Source: Treponema sp.
GTDB taxonomy: Bacteria; Spirochaetota; Spirochaetia; Treponematales; Breznakiellaceae
DNA: 17,752 bases
Assembly: GCA_031284195.1 (NCBI GenBank)
Contig: JAITAI010000022.1
Location: 1 to 17,752 of the forward strand
Direction: 5' to 3'
Each line of letters opens with the position of its first letter. The first letter of the stretch is position 1. Shown here in pieces: positions 5,909 to 14,354 of this stretch. A model generated the notes under the pieces. That model ran no database searches. It saw nothing but the letters and a program-made list of their open reading frames with translations, and was not told the DNA's origin. The position numbers and the translations under genes were made by a program.

Positions 5909-7243
5909 ATGAAACTATTAGTCATCGGCTCTGGAGGCAGGGAACACGCCTTGGCGTGGAAATTAGCCCAGTCAGAAAGGGTCAAGCGGGTATACGTGGC
6001 CCCGGGAAACGGGGGTACTGAAACCGAATCAAAATGCGAAAACCTGCGGATCCCTGGAACTATCGCTTCCCCAGAAGGACAGGAAGCCCTATGTGCTTTT
6101 GCCCGGCAGACAGGGATCGCCCTTACCGTGGTAGGCCCTGAAGCACCTTTGACAGCAGGTATGGTTGACCGGTTTCGTTCCGGTGGTTTAGCCATCATCG
6201 GACCAGATAAAAACGCTGCCCGGCTTGAGGGAAGCAAGGTCTTTTCCAAGTCTTTTATGGAAAAGTACGGGGTCCGTACTGCCCAGAGCAGGAGCTTTTC
6301 GGATTATGCCCAGGCATTGGCCTATGCAGCGGAACATTTTAAACAGACGGATCATCCCCTTGTCATAAAGGCAGATGGCCTTGCTGGAGGGAAAGGGGTG
6401 TTTATCGCGGAGCAGTATGCTGAGGCAGAAGTAACCCTGACATCGTTTATGCAGGAGGGCAGCCTGGGAAATGCCGGGAAGGCAGTGGTCCTGGAGGCAT
6501 TTCTTTTAGGACATGAGGTATCGGTTTTGGCTGCGGTGAGCGTGGTACCGGGCAAACCCGGAACTATCCTGCCCTTTATTGCCGCCCGGGATCACAAGCG
6601 CCGCTTTGAAGGCGGCCAGGGGCCGAACACCGGTGGTATGGGGGCCATCGCGCCGGTTCTGGATTTCTCCGTGGCCGCTGCAGAGGACTTCCGTCGTTTC
6701 ATCTTGGAACCAAGCCTCCGGGGTATGGAACAGGAAGGCATGGATTACCGGGGGTTCATCTTCTTTGGCCTTATGGTCCAGGGTACCCTTTGTTCCCTCC
6801 TGGAATACAATGTGCGTTTAGGGGACCCGGAAACCCAGGCCCTAGTCCCCCTGATGGATTTTGATCTTACCCAACTCTGTGATGCCATCCTGACAGGAAG
6901 GCTCCGGGATTTTTCCCTCCGCTGGAAGGCAGGCGCGGTCTGCGCCCCCATTGCAGTGGCCGCAGGTTACCCCGGTTCTTACCAGACCGGTTATCCCATC
7001 AGTCTGGATCAGGAAGGGTTCTCCCAAACCGGAGCCCTGCTTTTCATCGCTGGAGCGGAAAAAAAAGAAAACAAGGGAAAAAATGCTCGACTGTACACCA
7101 CGGGAGGCAGGGTTCTGGGAGTATCTGCCTGGGGTACTGACCCAGAAGACGCCTGGAAACGGGCATACCAGGGCATGGGGGCAATCAGCTTTGAAGGCAT
7201 GGCCTTTAGAACGGACATAGGATGCGGACCTCCACATCCATGA
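5909..7243 (+). CDS. purD: Phosphoribosylamine-glycine ligase (GAR synthetase) PurD
   Basis: PurD joins glycine to 5-phosphoribosylamine with ATP, the second step of de novo purine synthesis, in the cytosol. The N-terminal start KLLVIGSGGREHALAWKLA is diagnostic. The ATP-grasp region shows VIKADGLAGGKGV, then RRFEGGQGPNTGGMGA and the metal-binding NVRLGDPETQ. The preferred start, ATG 5909, has AAAGGA seven bases upstream and puts the motif at the N-terminus as in the family. The in-frame ATG at 5885 would add eight residues and has a poorly placed ribosome-binding site. The 444-residue length is slightly above usual, with a short charged insert near EKKENKGKN. The last 22 bases overlap the next gene, so the two are probably co-transcribed. 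Confidence 0.95.
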   Translation: MKLLVIGSGGREHALAWKLAQSERVKRVYVAPGNGGTETESKCENLRIPGTIASPEGQEALCAFARQTGIALTVVGPEAPLTAGMVDRFRSGGLAIIGPDKNAARLEGSKVFSKSFMEKYGVRTAQSRSFSDYAQALAYAAEHFKQTDHPLVIKADGLAGGKGVFIAEQYAEAEVTLTSFMQEGSLGNAGKAVVLEAFLLGHEVSVLAAVSVVPGKPGTILPFIAARDHKRRFEGGQGPNTGGMGAIAPVLDFSVAAAEDFRRFILEPSLRGMEQEGMDYRGFIFFGLMVQGTLCSLLEYNVRLGDPETQALVPLMDFDLTQLCDAILTGRLRDFSLRWKAGAVCAPIAVAAGYPGSYQTGYPISLDQEGFSQTGALLFIAGAEKKENKGKNARLYTTGGRVLGVSAWGTDPEDAWKRAYQGMGAISFEGMAFRTDIGCGPPHP

Positions 7244-8460
7244 TGATCCAGCTTTGGTATGGGCTGTTCCGGGTGGGTTTTGCCCTGGTCTTTATAGGGC
7301 TCCATATCGCCCTGATGATCGGGCTTTGGGTGGCATGGCAACGGGATAGACGGGTCTGCGCTCAGGGTTTTTTCCCAAGGGGAACTACACCCCAGGCAGT
7401 ACTCCCCAGGGTTTCGGTGATTATCCCGGTTCATAATGAACAGCGCTGTTTGCCTGATCTGCTTCACACCCTTGCGGTACAAGGGTATCCAGAGGCTGAG
7501 TTTATCTTTATTGATGATCGTTCTTCTGATGCAAGCCCGGAGATCCTCTGGGAATTTGCCGGGACTTTTCCTGAAGGAAAGGTTAAGATTATCACTTTGC
7601 AGGAGAACCCCGGGCCAAACTACAAACAGTATGCCTTGGGGAAGGGCATTGCCGCGGCATCCGGGGAATTCCTCCTCTTTACCGATGCGGACTGCCAAGT
7701 GCCACCAACGTGGATCCGTTCCATGCTGACTCGGATGGGGGATGCCCAGGTAGGGCTTACCATTGGACCGGTGTTTAAATGTTCCCAGGAACCGGGCTTC
7801 CTGTACCAGTACCAATGCTTCGATCATGCAGTACGGTATATGTATCTTGCAGGGTCTACCGGTATTGGGGCTGCTGGAGGAGGGTTCGGTAATAACCTCA
7901 TCCTTCGGGAGGAGGCGCTTCGATCCATTGGGGGATATACTACGGTGCCGGTCTCTCCTACCGAAGATGCGGCCCTCATTGCCCGGCTCCGGGACTGTTC
8001 TGCTTATCAGATTCGTTCAGCTTTTGGTAAAGAGGTTTTTGTTATGACCGGGGTAGAACATTCCTGGGAGGACTTTACGAACCAGGCCCTTCGTTGGAAC
8101 AACGGAGGCTTGTTCAGCCCTGATCCTGCCACCCGGTTTAATTTCCGGGTGCTGATGATCACCATTTCTATGGGTATCCTCGCCTTATTCGTACTGCCCA
8201 TCATTCCTTCTCTATGGCCTCTGAGTGCGGCGGTACTGCTTGCTATGATGATGAATACCCTGGCTACCCTCAGACTGTTCGGATCCGCCTTCCCACCCAA
8301 AAGGACGATCTACCTCATACAAGTGGCCTTTACTCCTTTGTATTTTACCATACTCACCATCTTGGGTTTTTGCAGGTTCAAAGTTACCTGGAAAGGGAGC
8401 ATCTTAAAAACCCCATGGCAGCAGGGTAAAAAACAGCACGTCGCGGACTACCGCGAATAA
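7222..8460 (+). CDS. Membrane-associated family 2 glycosyltransferase
   Basis: A processive-type GT-A glycosyltransferase that moves a sugar from a nucleotide-sugar donor to an acceptor at the inner face of the cytoplasmic membrane. It has one N-terminal membrane segment (about 16-38). The catalytic domain begins VSVIIPVHNE (64-73) and has DDRSSDAS (98-104), the metal-binding DAD (155-157), TED (247-249) and QALRW (288-292). Three more hydrophobic segments follow (about 309-327, 331-347 and 362-384). This arrangement is common in glycolipid and exopolysaccharide synthases; donor and product are unknown. The start overlaps the end of purD, so translation may be coupled. An in-frame ATG at 7240 is an alternative start; neither has a strong Shine-Dalgarno sequence. 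Confidence 0.87.
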   Translation: MRTSTSMMIQLWYGLFRVGFALVFIGLHIALMIGLWVAWQRDRRVCAQGFFPRGTTPQAVLPRVSVIIPVHNEQRCLPDLLHTLAVQGYPEAEFIFIDDRSSDASPEILWEFAGTFPEGKVKIITLQENPGPNYKQYALGKGIAAASGEFLLFTDADCQVPPTWIRSMLTRMGDAQVGLTIGPVFKCSQEPGFLYQYQCFDHAVRYMYLAGSTGIGAAGGGFGNNLILREEALRSIGGYTTVPVSPTEDAALIARLRDCSAYQIRSAFGKEVFVMTGVEHSWEDFTNQALRWNNGGLFSPDPATRFNFRVLMITISMGILALFVLPIIPSLWPLSAAVLLAMMMNTLATLRLFGSAFPPKRTIYLIQVAFTPLYFTILTILGFCRFKVTWKGSILKTPWQQGKKQHVADYRE

Positions 8461-8641
8461 AGGAGCGCCCTTCCGAGACTTAACCCCTCACTGCTTAAAA
8501 TACCCAAGGTTCAGAGGTAAACCCAGGAAACGCTAAAGACCGGAAGTTGCATCGCAACAAGGGTATTACCGGGAATGGGGTAATACGAAAGTCGAAGGCA
8601 GTAAGGAGGGTTCGGTACGCACAAAAGCGGTATAGGTGGCA

Positions 8642-9016
8642 CTGGAGATAGGACTGGACATGGGCGAACAACACGACGGGTCCAAACTCTAGCAGGACCT
8701 CGTGAAAGACCTTAACCATCGAAGAGTGCAGGACCGGTTGAGAGCGGCGATGGATAGGGTGAAGGGCGTTTCGTACCAAAACCGGAAGGCGCTGCGCGCA
8801 GAACTGTACCATGCCCTATCGGAAAATTCGGTCCGGGACGTTTGCGGGTTTTGCGGAAAAATGAAACGGGACCTCCCCGTCTCTATCGAAATCCTAAGGG
8901 AACCAGCGGATCATCTCTTTTATGAAGGGTTCGCTGCAGATTCACCAGGAGATAGAGCTAAGCAGCAGGAGAACGTCGGTGAACCACAGGCTTGAGCGGA
9001 ACCTGAAGAGGGGCCT
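8642..9016 (+). pseudogene. Remnant of an IS256 (mutator)-type transposase
   Basis: Decayed coding sequence in two frames. The first, with an in-frame TAG at 8690-8692, reads QDLVKDLNHRRVQD, then KALRAELYHALSENSVRD and KRDLPVSIEI. Near 8967 the frame shifts by one and reads RRTSVNHRLERNLKRGL, resembling the conserved RTTNxLERLNRExKRR block at the C-terminal end of IS256 transposases. The N-terminal half and the terminal repeats are not recognisable. Identification rests on this block and the order of the weaker ones. The rest of 8461-9186 shows no gene that I can support. Confidence 0.5.
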
Positions 9017-9186
9017 AGCCGGAAGTGGGGTCAGGCAGTAAACCAGTTTGCCCGCAAGTTACGGGACCCAATTCTATTATGCCATTTCGTGCTTTACACA
9101 AAAATGGTATGACCGCGCCGTACATACGAACACGATTATACTATACCTGATAAACGGGAAACCAGGTAGCGCAGAGACTCCGGTTT

Positions 9187-9229
9187 GCATATTTATGAGG
9201 GTAACTGCATTGTATTTGCATAAATATGC
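9187..9229. promoter_or_regulatory. 11-bp inverted repeat upstream of the nucleoside transporter promoter
   Basis: GCATATTTATG (9187-9197) and CATAAATATGC (9219-9229) are perfect reverse complements separated by 21 bases. The pair lies 22 bases upstream of the -35 box of the nupOPQ-like operon, a plausible place for an operator or activator site. No regulator is known from the window. Confidence 0.45.
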
Positions 9230-9250
9230 TTACATGTGCGGTACTTTATC

Positions 9251-9280
9251 TTGACACAGTAATTCCCTGGGTTTTATAGT
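9251..9280 (+). promoter_or_regulatory. Sigma-70-type promoter of the nucleoside transporter operon
   Basis: TTGACA (9251-9256) is a perfect -35 box. TATAGT (9275-9280) is a good -10 box at 18 bases; TTATAG at 17 bases is the alternative register. It lies 43 bases upstream of the first transporter gene, leaving a short leader with GAGG at 9311-9314. Confidence 0.7.
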
Positions 9281-9322
9281 AGCCATAACTTAGACCACTA
9301 GCTTATAAGTGAGGTACTACCC

Positions 9323-10861
9323 ATGGATTCTTATAGTGGACGCATTACCAGTCTGCGTATCGAGCACATTACCAAACGGTTTCCCGGCATCCTGGCGAGT
9401 AATGATATTTCCTTGAGCGTGGGAACGGGCGAGGCCCTTGCCCTAGTAGGGGAGAACGGCGCAGGAAAAACCACCTTGATGAACATCCTCATGGGATTGT
9501 ACCAGCCCGATGAGGGCCGGATCCTCATCAATAATGAGGAAGTACGGTTCCATACCCCAAAAGACGCCATTGCCGCAGGATTGGGGATGGTCCATCAACA
9601 GTACATGCTCGTTCCCAACATGACCGTGCTGGAGAACATTGCTTTGGGATACCGGCAGGCCTGGAATCCCCTCAAACTCAATACGGCCATGATCCGATCC
9701 CGGATCGAGGATATCTCTCAGCGTTACGGCCTGCCTGTGGATGTAGATGCGTATATTTGGCAGCTTTCCGTGGGAGAACAGCAGCGGGTTGAGCTGGTCA
9801 AGACCCTGTGCCTAGGGGCGAAGTTTCTCATCCTTGATGAACCTACCAGCGCCCTCACCCCCCAGGAAACGGATGAGCTTATCGCCCTGCTGAAACGGAT
9901 GACCCAGGAACTCTCCCTCATTTTCATCAGTCATAAGCTCCAAGAGGTCAAGAGCCTCTCTACCAAAGTTACGATTCTCCGCCACGGGGCCGTGGTGTTT
10001 GAAGGGAACACCGCAGACCATTCGCCGGCAGATATTGCCGCGCTCATGACCGGGCACGAGGTGGAGCTTCCCCAGAACACTGAAAAACCCTGTACTGGCG
10101 AGCCGGTGCTGGAGATTAAAGACCTCTGCGTGAAAAGCGACCGGGGGTTTCTTGCTTTGAACCAGCTCAACCTCTCAATCCGAGCCGGGGAGATTGTGGG
10201 ATTGGCCGGGGTTTCCGGCAATGGGCAGAAAGAGCTCGCCGAAGCTATCAACGGCCTGCGGAAGATAGAGTCCGGTACCATTACCTTCTTCAATACCGGC
10301 CTGGGTAACACCTCATCGGCCTATGTCATCGGGAAGGGCATGGGTTATATTCCCGAAGAGCGCAATGTCGAAGGGATCGTCCCCAGTTTCTCCATCAAAG
10401 AGAACTTCATCCTCAAGGATGTGGCCCGGGAACCCTATTCATGTCATAGTTTCCTCAAACAGCAGGTCATCAATACCACTGCGGAAACCCTTAAACAGCA
10501 ATTCGACATCCGCAGTCCCAGTACCCAAGTGGCCGCAGGGGCCCTCTCAGGGGGGAACATTCAGAAGGTCATCCTCGCCCGGGAACTGACCCGGAACCCC
10601 CGCTTCCTCATCGCGGTCTATCCCATCCGGGGGCTTGACCTCGGCGCAGCGGAATTTATTCACAAGCAATTACTGGCAAAACGGCGAGAGGGAATCGGGG
10701 TTCTGCTGATTTCTGAGGAATTAGAGGAGATCATGAACCTTTCAGACCGTATTGCGGTGATTTTTAAAGGCCATATCCAGCAGATCCTAGACCGTAAAGA
10801 AGCGAATCGGCGAAATCTGGGTATGCTCATGGCAGGAGTAAAAGATGTCAAAACAGTTTAA
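9323..10861 (+). CDS. nupO: Nucleoside ABC importer, duplicated ATP-binding protein (NupO-like)
   Basis: This protein powers uptake of nucleosides, or a related carbohydrate-type ligand, through the two permeases encoded next. Two ABC modules are fused in 512 residues, as in the YufO/RbsA class. The first is complete: Walker A GENGAGKTT (43-51), Q-loop QQ (92-93), signature LSVGEQQ (148-154), Walker B FLILDEPTSAL (168-178) and H-loop SHK. The second has a degenerate Walker A GVSGNGQKE (296-304), signature LSGGNIQK (408-415) and FLIAVYPIRGLD (428-439) in place of a normal Walker B, so only the first site is likely to hydrolyse ATP. Degeneracy of the second site is normal in this family. ATG 9323 follows GAGG, and the 3' end overlaps the first permease gene by 17 bases. 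Confidence 0.88.
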   Translation: MDSYSGRITSLRIEHITKRFPGILASNDISLSVGTGEALALVGENGAGKTTLMNILMGLYQPDEGRILINNEEVRFHTPKDAIAAGLGMVHQQYMLVPNMTVLENIALGYRQAWNPLKLNTAMIRSRIEDISQRYGLPVDVDAYIWQLSVGEQQRVELVKTLCLGAKFLILDEPTSALTPQETDELIALLKRMTQELSLIFISHKLQEVKSLSTKVTILRHGAVVFEGNTADHSPADIAALMTGHEVELPQNTEKPCTGEPVLEIKDLCVKSDRGFLALNQLNLSIRAGEIVGLAGVSGNGQKELAEAINGLRKIESGTITFFNTGLGNTSSAYVIGKGMGYIPEERNVEGIVPSFSIKENFILKDVAREPYSCHSFLKQQVINTTAETLKQQFDIRSPSTQVAAGALSGGNIQKVILARELTRNPRFLIAVYPIRGLDLGAAEFIHKQLLAKRREGIGVLLISEELEEIMNLSDRIAVIFKGHIQQILDRKEANRRNLGMLMAGVKDVKTV

Positions 10862-11945
10862 AGTCGCTTACCAAGCCGCCATCATCATACTAGCAGCCCT
10901 AGTGGCGATGCTTATGGCCGCAGCGGTCCTCATGGCCATAGGCGCGGATGTTTTGCGGGTCTATCGGGTGATCCTCACGGAGCCGCTGAAAAACCTGTCC
11001 CTCATTGCGGAGGTCATGCTTAGGGCCATCCCCCTCTCCATCATCGCCTTGGGTATTTCCGTGGCCTACCGAAGCGGGATCATCAATATCGGGGCTGAGG
11101 GGCAGATGGGGATGGGTATTCTCGCCGCCACTGCCACTGCCCTGTTTCTGCCGGATTTGCCGCGGCCTCTGCTGTTGCCCCTGGTCATCCTAGCCGGATG
11201 CATGGGAGGCGGAATCTGGGGCTTGGTCCCTGGTTTCCTCAAGGCAAAACTGGAGGTGAGCGAACTTCTTTCCACGGTGATGCTCAACTACATCGCGGCC
11301 CAGTTGTACACGTTCTGCCTCCGGGGACCTCTGCTTGACCCCGCAGAGCTTACTATGGGGAGCGGTACCCCCCAGTCTATGCGCTTAACCCGTTCAATCT
11401 GGCTCGACCGGATCATCCAGGGAACCCGCCTCCATACAGGGGTATTTATCGTCCTGGTCCTCGCAGTAGTGGTTTTTCTGCTCCTGTGGAAAACCGCTTT
11501 TGGCTACAAAATGCGCGCTGCCGGCGCTCAGGATCGGGCGGCTCGATACGGTGGTATCAACGTGGCCAAGTACATGATCATCTCCATTGGGATTTCCGGC
11601 GCCTCGGCAGGGCTTGCAGGGGCTGTAGAGATTGCCGGAGTGCATCACCGGGCCATTGAAGGCATCACCGGTGGGTATGGGTTCAGCGGTATTGTGGTGG
11701 CCCTCTTCGGAGGACTCCATCCTGCCGGAATCATCCCCGCGGCGTTTTTCTTTGGCCTGCTCATCGTAGGAGCGGACATGACCCAGCGGATGGTGGGGGT
11801 CCCTGCCAACATGGTGCAGGTATTGCAGGGGATCATCATCCTGGTGATCGTGGCAGCTAAGATGATCGTGGCCAACCCCTATCTCATGGAACGTTGTTGG
11901 CGCAGCTATCAAGCCATAATCGGCAAAAAGGAGGTCTTGACATGA
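10845..11945 (+). CDS. nupP: Nucleoside ABC importer permease 1 (NupP-like)
   Basis: A 366-residue inner-membrane permease of the branched-chain amino acid/ribose type (BPD_transp_2), with an N-terminal hydrophobic segment and several further ones spread along the chain. The stretch GISVAYRSGIINIGAEGQMGMG is typical of the YufP half of nucleoside importers, and GYGFSGIVVALFGGLHPAGI is the usual motif in the last third. It should pair with the next gene product to form the channel. Its start lies inside the end of the ATPase gene and its stop overlaps the next ATG (ATGA at 11942-11945), so the three genes are translationally linked. Confidence 0.88.
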   Translation: MSKQFKVAYQAAIIILAALVAMLMAAAVLMAIGADVLRVYRVILTEPLKNLSLIAEVMLRAIPLSIIALGISVAYRSGIINIGAEGQMGMGILAATATALFLPDLPRPLLLPLVILAGCMGGGIWGLVPGFLKAKLEVSELLSTVMLNYIAAQLYTFCLRGPLLDPAELTMGSGTPQSMRLTRSIWLDRIIQGTRLHTGVFIVLVLAVVVFLLLWKTAFGYKMRAAGAQDRAARYGGINVAKYMIISIGISGASAGLAGAVEIAGVHHRAIEGITGGYGFSGIVVALFGGLHPAGIIPAAFFFGLLIVGADMTQRMVGVPANMVQVLQGIIILVIVAAKMIVANPYLMERCWRSYQAIIGKKEVLT

Positions 11946-12886
11946 ACTTCATCATCAACATCCTTTCCCTGAGCGTACCCTTTTCAGTAGCCCTCTTGAT
12001 TGCCGCCTTGGGTGAAGTGGTGAACCAGCGGGCAGGGATCTTCAATCTCGGTTGCGAAGGCGTCATGGCTATAGGCGCCTTCATTGGTATCTTCATCCCC
12101 TATATGGTAGGCCACGGTGGGGCTACTCCCGGGGTCTTTAACCTGCTGGGGCTTATTGCTGCCGCTACTGCCGGTGCCCTCTTAGGGCTATGCTTCGGCG
12201 TCGCAGTGGTTAGCTTCCGGGCCCCTCAGGGGATTGCCGGTATCGGTTTACAGATGTTCGGCGTAGGTACTGCAGGCACCTTGTTTCGGCATTTTGTCGG
12301 TGGGACCCAGAGCGTGCCAGGTATCGGCGCAGCTCCCATCCCCTTCCTTTCCCAGTTCCCTGTTTTGGGGCCGATCCTCTTTAACCATAACATCCTGGTA
12401 TACCTGGCCTTCCTCATGGTTCCCCTTACCTGGTACCTCCTCTTCAAAACCCCCTGGGGACTCCAGGTTCGGGCAGTGGGCACCTATCCCCGGGCAGCGG
12501 ATTCGATTGGGATCCACGTTAACCAGGTGCGTTACCAGGCCCTCGCAGTGGGGGGCGCTATGGCCGGGCTTGCCGGAGCCTACCTGTCCTTATGTCAAGC
12601 CAAGATGTTCAGCGATTCCATGGTTGCCGGTCGGGGTTTCATAGCCGTCGCCCTGGTCTATTTCGGCCATTGGAGCCCGGTGAAGATCATGGGGGGAGCC
12701 CTCCTTTTCAGCCTTGCCCAGTCTTTCCAGTTGGCTATACAAGGACAGGGGATCAATTTTCCTTATGAATTTGCGGTGATGTTGCCCTACCTTACGGTCA
12801 TCGTGGTGCTTGCCTTCGCCCGGAAGAACCAGCACATGAGTCCTGCGGCCCTAGGTAAACCCTTTAACCGGGAAATGCGTATCTAA
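11942..12886 (+). CDS. nupQ: Nucleoside ABC importer permease 2 (NupQ-like)
   Basis: A 314-residue permease of the same family as its upstream partner and probably the second half of the membrane channel. It has the matching motifs LGEVVNQRAGIFNLGCEGVM near the N-terminus and FGHWSPVKIMGGALLF near the C-terminus, with about eight or more hydrophobic segments. ATG 11942 is chosen over earlier in-frame codons because AAGGAGG (11928-11934) lies seven bases upstream and the ATGA overlap with the previous gene is typical. No gene for the BMP-family substrate-binding lipoprotein follows or precedes the operon in this window, so it must be encoded elsewhere or be lost. Confidence 0.88.
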   Translation: MNFIINILSLSVPFSVALLIAALGEVVNQRAGIFNLGCEGVMAIGAFIGIFIPYMVGHGGATPGVFNLLGLIAAATAGALLGLCFGVAVVSFRAPQGIAGIGLQMFGVGTAGTLFRHFVGGTQSVPGIGAAPIPFLSQFPVLGPILFNHNILVYLAFLMVPLTWYLLFKTPWGLQVRAVGTYPRAADSIGIHVNQVRYQALAVGGAMAGLAGAYLSLCQAKMFSDSMVAGRGFIAVALVYFGHWSPVKIMGGALLFSLAQSFQLAIQGQGINFPYEFAVMLPYLTVIVVLAFARKNQHMSPAALGKPFNREMRI

Positions 12887-13286
12887 GAGGGAAGTCCTAT
12901 GATAACCAAGGGGTCGATAGAACCCTTGCGTAGGGCCCTAGTACGCTTAAGAAGTCTCAAAATGAATCCCCTCCTCTACTAAAGGGAAGGGAAAGAATCT
13001 GAAACCAAATATCACCTAGAAGAAAACCCGCCTCTCATCGGCCTTCAAGTATATGCGAGAGGTATTACAGTGGTAGGTTCGGGAACAGTGGCGGGGGGAT
13101 ATATGTGGTGCAGGAAGAGACGCTGAAGATACAGGTGATAGAGCGTGGGAAGCTGGAAGTAAAGGGGGGCTGTTGCTTAAGGAGTTGCGACTTGAGCTTA
13201 AGGTAGCCGGGAATAGAGTAGTTGTTTAAGGAACTGAAATACGCAGAAGAGGCTGTATCGTTTTGACTGTAGCGAACCTGTGGTTC
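12887..13286 (+). other. Degenerate region after the transporter operon
   Basis: No intact gene is seen. A 27-codon frame (12899-12982, MITKGSIEPLRRALVRLRS...) follows a fair ribosome-binding site GAGGGAAG and may be the decayed start of a fourth operon gene; I do not recognise it. From 13105 a short frame reads VVQEETLKIQVIERGKLEVK, which recalls the first helix of some helix-turn-helix transposases but soon breaks. Treat both as remnants. Confidence 0.3.
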
Positions 13287-13512
13287 GATAACGGTTTACC
13301 AGGTGTGAATAAGGGCTTTACGGTGGTATATATGCCGATAGCCTTCCTGGTAAAGCATCGTTCCGCAGGAACGCTACCAGAGCTGGCAAAATGTGCCGGA
13401 ACAACGGCGTGGAATGAATCGTAGCAAAATGACCTAGCCGTTGCGGAGGCCGAGGGGCTTTAACCCCGTCAGACCCGCTTTGCGAGTCTACGCGTAAACA
13501 GCCCTGTTAGGC
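13287..13512 (-). other. attC-like site 3, minus strand
   Basis: Read on the minus strand, R'' GCCTAAC (13512-13506, exact RYYYAAC) is followed by L'' GTTTACGCG (13499-13491). Near the other end lie L' GGTAAACC (13300-13293) and R' GTTATC (13292-13287). L'' and L' pair at six of seven bases. Inside are stems TTTACCAGG/CCTGGTAAA (13295-13303/13346-13354), GTTCC/GGAAC near 13360-13372, GGGG/CCCC near 13454-13467, and AGAC-CGC/GCG-GTCT near 13471-13490. At about 226 bp it is long for an attC, so it may be a composite. It shares the blocks CTAACAGG, GGTTAAAGC and ATTCATTCCAC with attC-like site 2, and GCTGGCAAA-TGTGCCGGA with site 4. Confidence 0.45.
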
Positions 13513-13596
13513 GCAGTGCGCCCGTATATCATTATTTGTATAATTTTCTTATAATATTACAAATTGCATATTCTCATAATATCTTTTATATTACTG

Positions 13597-13788
13597 TTAC
13601 GTTTTTGTTGTCGTGGATAATTCCTTGTCATTTTTTACAATAACCTGTAATTCGTGAACAATATTACTCAACGCCGCAAGCCGGACAGCCATGGATTCCC
13701 TTTTTGTAGCAGGACGTAATTTCCCTTGTTCTACTGCGGTTACTATAGCGTTCACTTCGTTCTCAACCGTGATGTTGTCATAGTTCAT
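13597..13788 (-). CDS. Small protein, probable antitoxin of a TA pair
   Basis: A 63-residue, charged, probably helical protein without cysteines or membrane segments. Its ATG overlaps the last 11 bases of the upstream gene and has AAGGGGG about seven bases before it, so the two are translationally coupled. Size, order (second) and coupling suggest the antitoxin of a toxin-first pair. The family is not recognised; the assignment comes from context only. Confidence 0.5.
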   Translation of the reverse strand: MNYDNITVENEVNAIVTAVEQGKLRPATKRESMAVRLAALSNIVHELQVIVKNDKELSTTTKT

Positions 13789-14041
13789 AATTGCCCCCTT
13801 CCAATAAATGGTAAAACTGTTTTCTTAATTTCATTGCATGAATAACTACTAAACAATCACTTTCAACATCCTCAACAGCTATTATTTCCAATGCGTTTCC
13901 CAAATGATCAAAACCGACAAACAAACGTTTGGGTGGAGGATCATCAAGCACCATATCACTTCTGAAATTAAACAAACAAGAATCAATACTTTGCCTTGAC
14001 ACCCCATGTTTGTAAGCACTATCCAAAACAATAATCTCCAT
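13778..14041 (-). CDS. Small protein, probable BrnT/RelE-like toxin of a TA pair
   Basis: An 87-residue protein. The pattern is an N-terminal helix region (SAYKHGVSRQSIDSCL), then RLFVGFDHLGNALEIIAV, then DCLVVIHAMKLRKQFYHLL. This helix-then-strands layout, with HGVS near the start and R.F.VGFD..GN.LE followed by VIHAMK.R, resembles BrnT-like RelE-fold toxins and short hypothetical genes beside them. In that family the toxin is an RNase; no activity can be proven here. A promoter lies just upstream (14072-14100) and the partner gene overlaps its stop. The pair sits between two attC-like sites in the same orientation, a common setting for stabilising toxin-antitoxin cassettes in large integrons. 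Confidence 0.55.
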   Translation of the reverse strand: MEIIVLDSAYKHGVSRQSIDSCLFNFRSDMVLDDPPPKRLFVGFDHLGNALEIIAVEDVESDCLVVIHAMKLRKQFYHLLEGGNYEL

Positions 14042-14071
14042 ATATTACCCAAATACTAACTTCATTTTTCC

Positions 14072-14100
14072 AGTATATAATAAAAATGACGAAAACTCAA
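14072..14100 (-). promoter_or_regulatory. Sigma-70-type promoter of the toxin-antitoxin-like pair
   Basis: On the minus strand TTGAGT (14100-14095), 17 bases, then TATACT (14077-14072). The expected transcript start is near 14065, about 25 bases before the toxin ATG at 14041. As with the GNAT cassette, the promoter lies inside the cassette. Confidence 0.6.
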
Positions 14101-14158
14101 GGGATATTCGAGAGTATTTACCATAAAAATATAAAACTGTATATTTTTTCATACAATG

Positions 14159-14187
14159 AAATCATTTTATTTTTCATGAAATGATTT
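14159..14187. repeat. 9-bp inverted repeat in the A+T-rich leader of the TA cassette
   Basis: AAATCATTT (14159-14167) and AAATGATTT (14179-14187) are perfect reverse complements around an 11-base centre. Nothing else was recognised between 14101 and 14354, which is strongly A+T-rich. Confidence 0.4.
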
Positions 14188-14354
14188 TTCACAAAGATTT
14201 GCATTTTTTGGGAATTTTGGGCATATCTGGAAACTCAAAATACTATTGTACTTACTTCTTTTAAACAGGTTCAGCTATGTTTTGCATATAGTTTACAGAA
14301 ATTTTTATTCATATTTATTTTCCATAATCATCCAAACAGTTTAAGGTGCATTGC

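Noticed and set aside
9048..9254. A 68-codon frame upstream of the transporter operon
   Set aside because: No ribosome-binding site or family resemblance, and it runs over the inverted repeat next to the transporter promoter.
9280..9322. Purine riboswitch in the transporter leader
   Set aside because: The leader between the promoter and the ATG is only about 35 bases, too short for a riboswitch aptamer plus expression platform.
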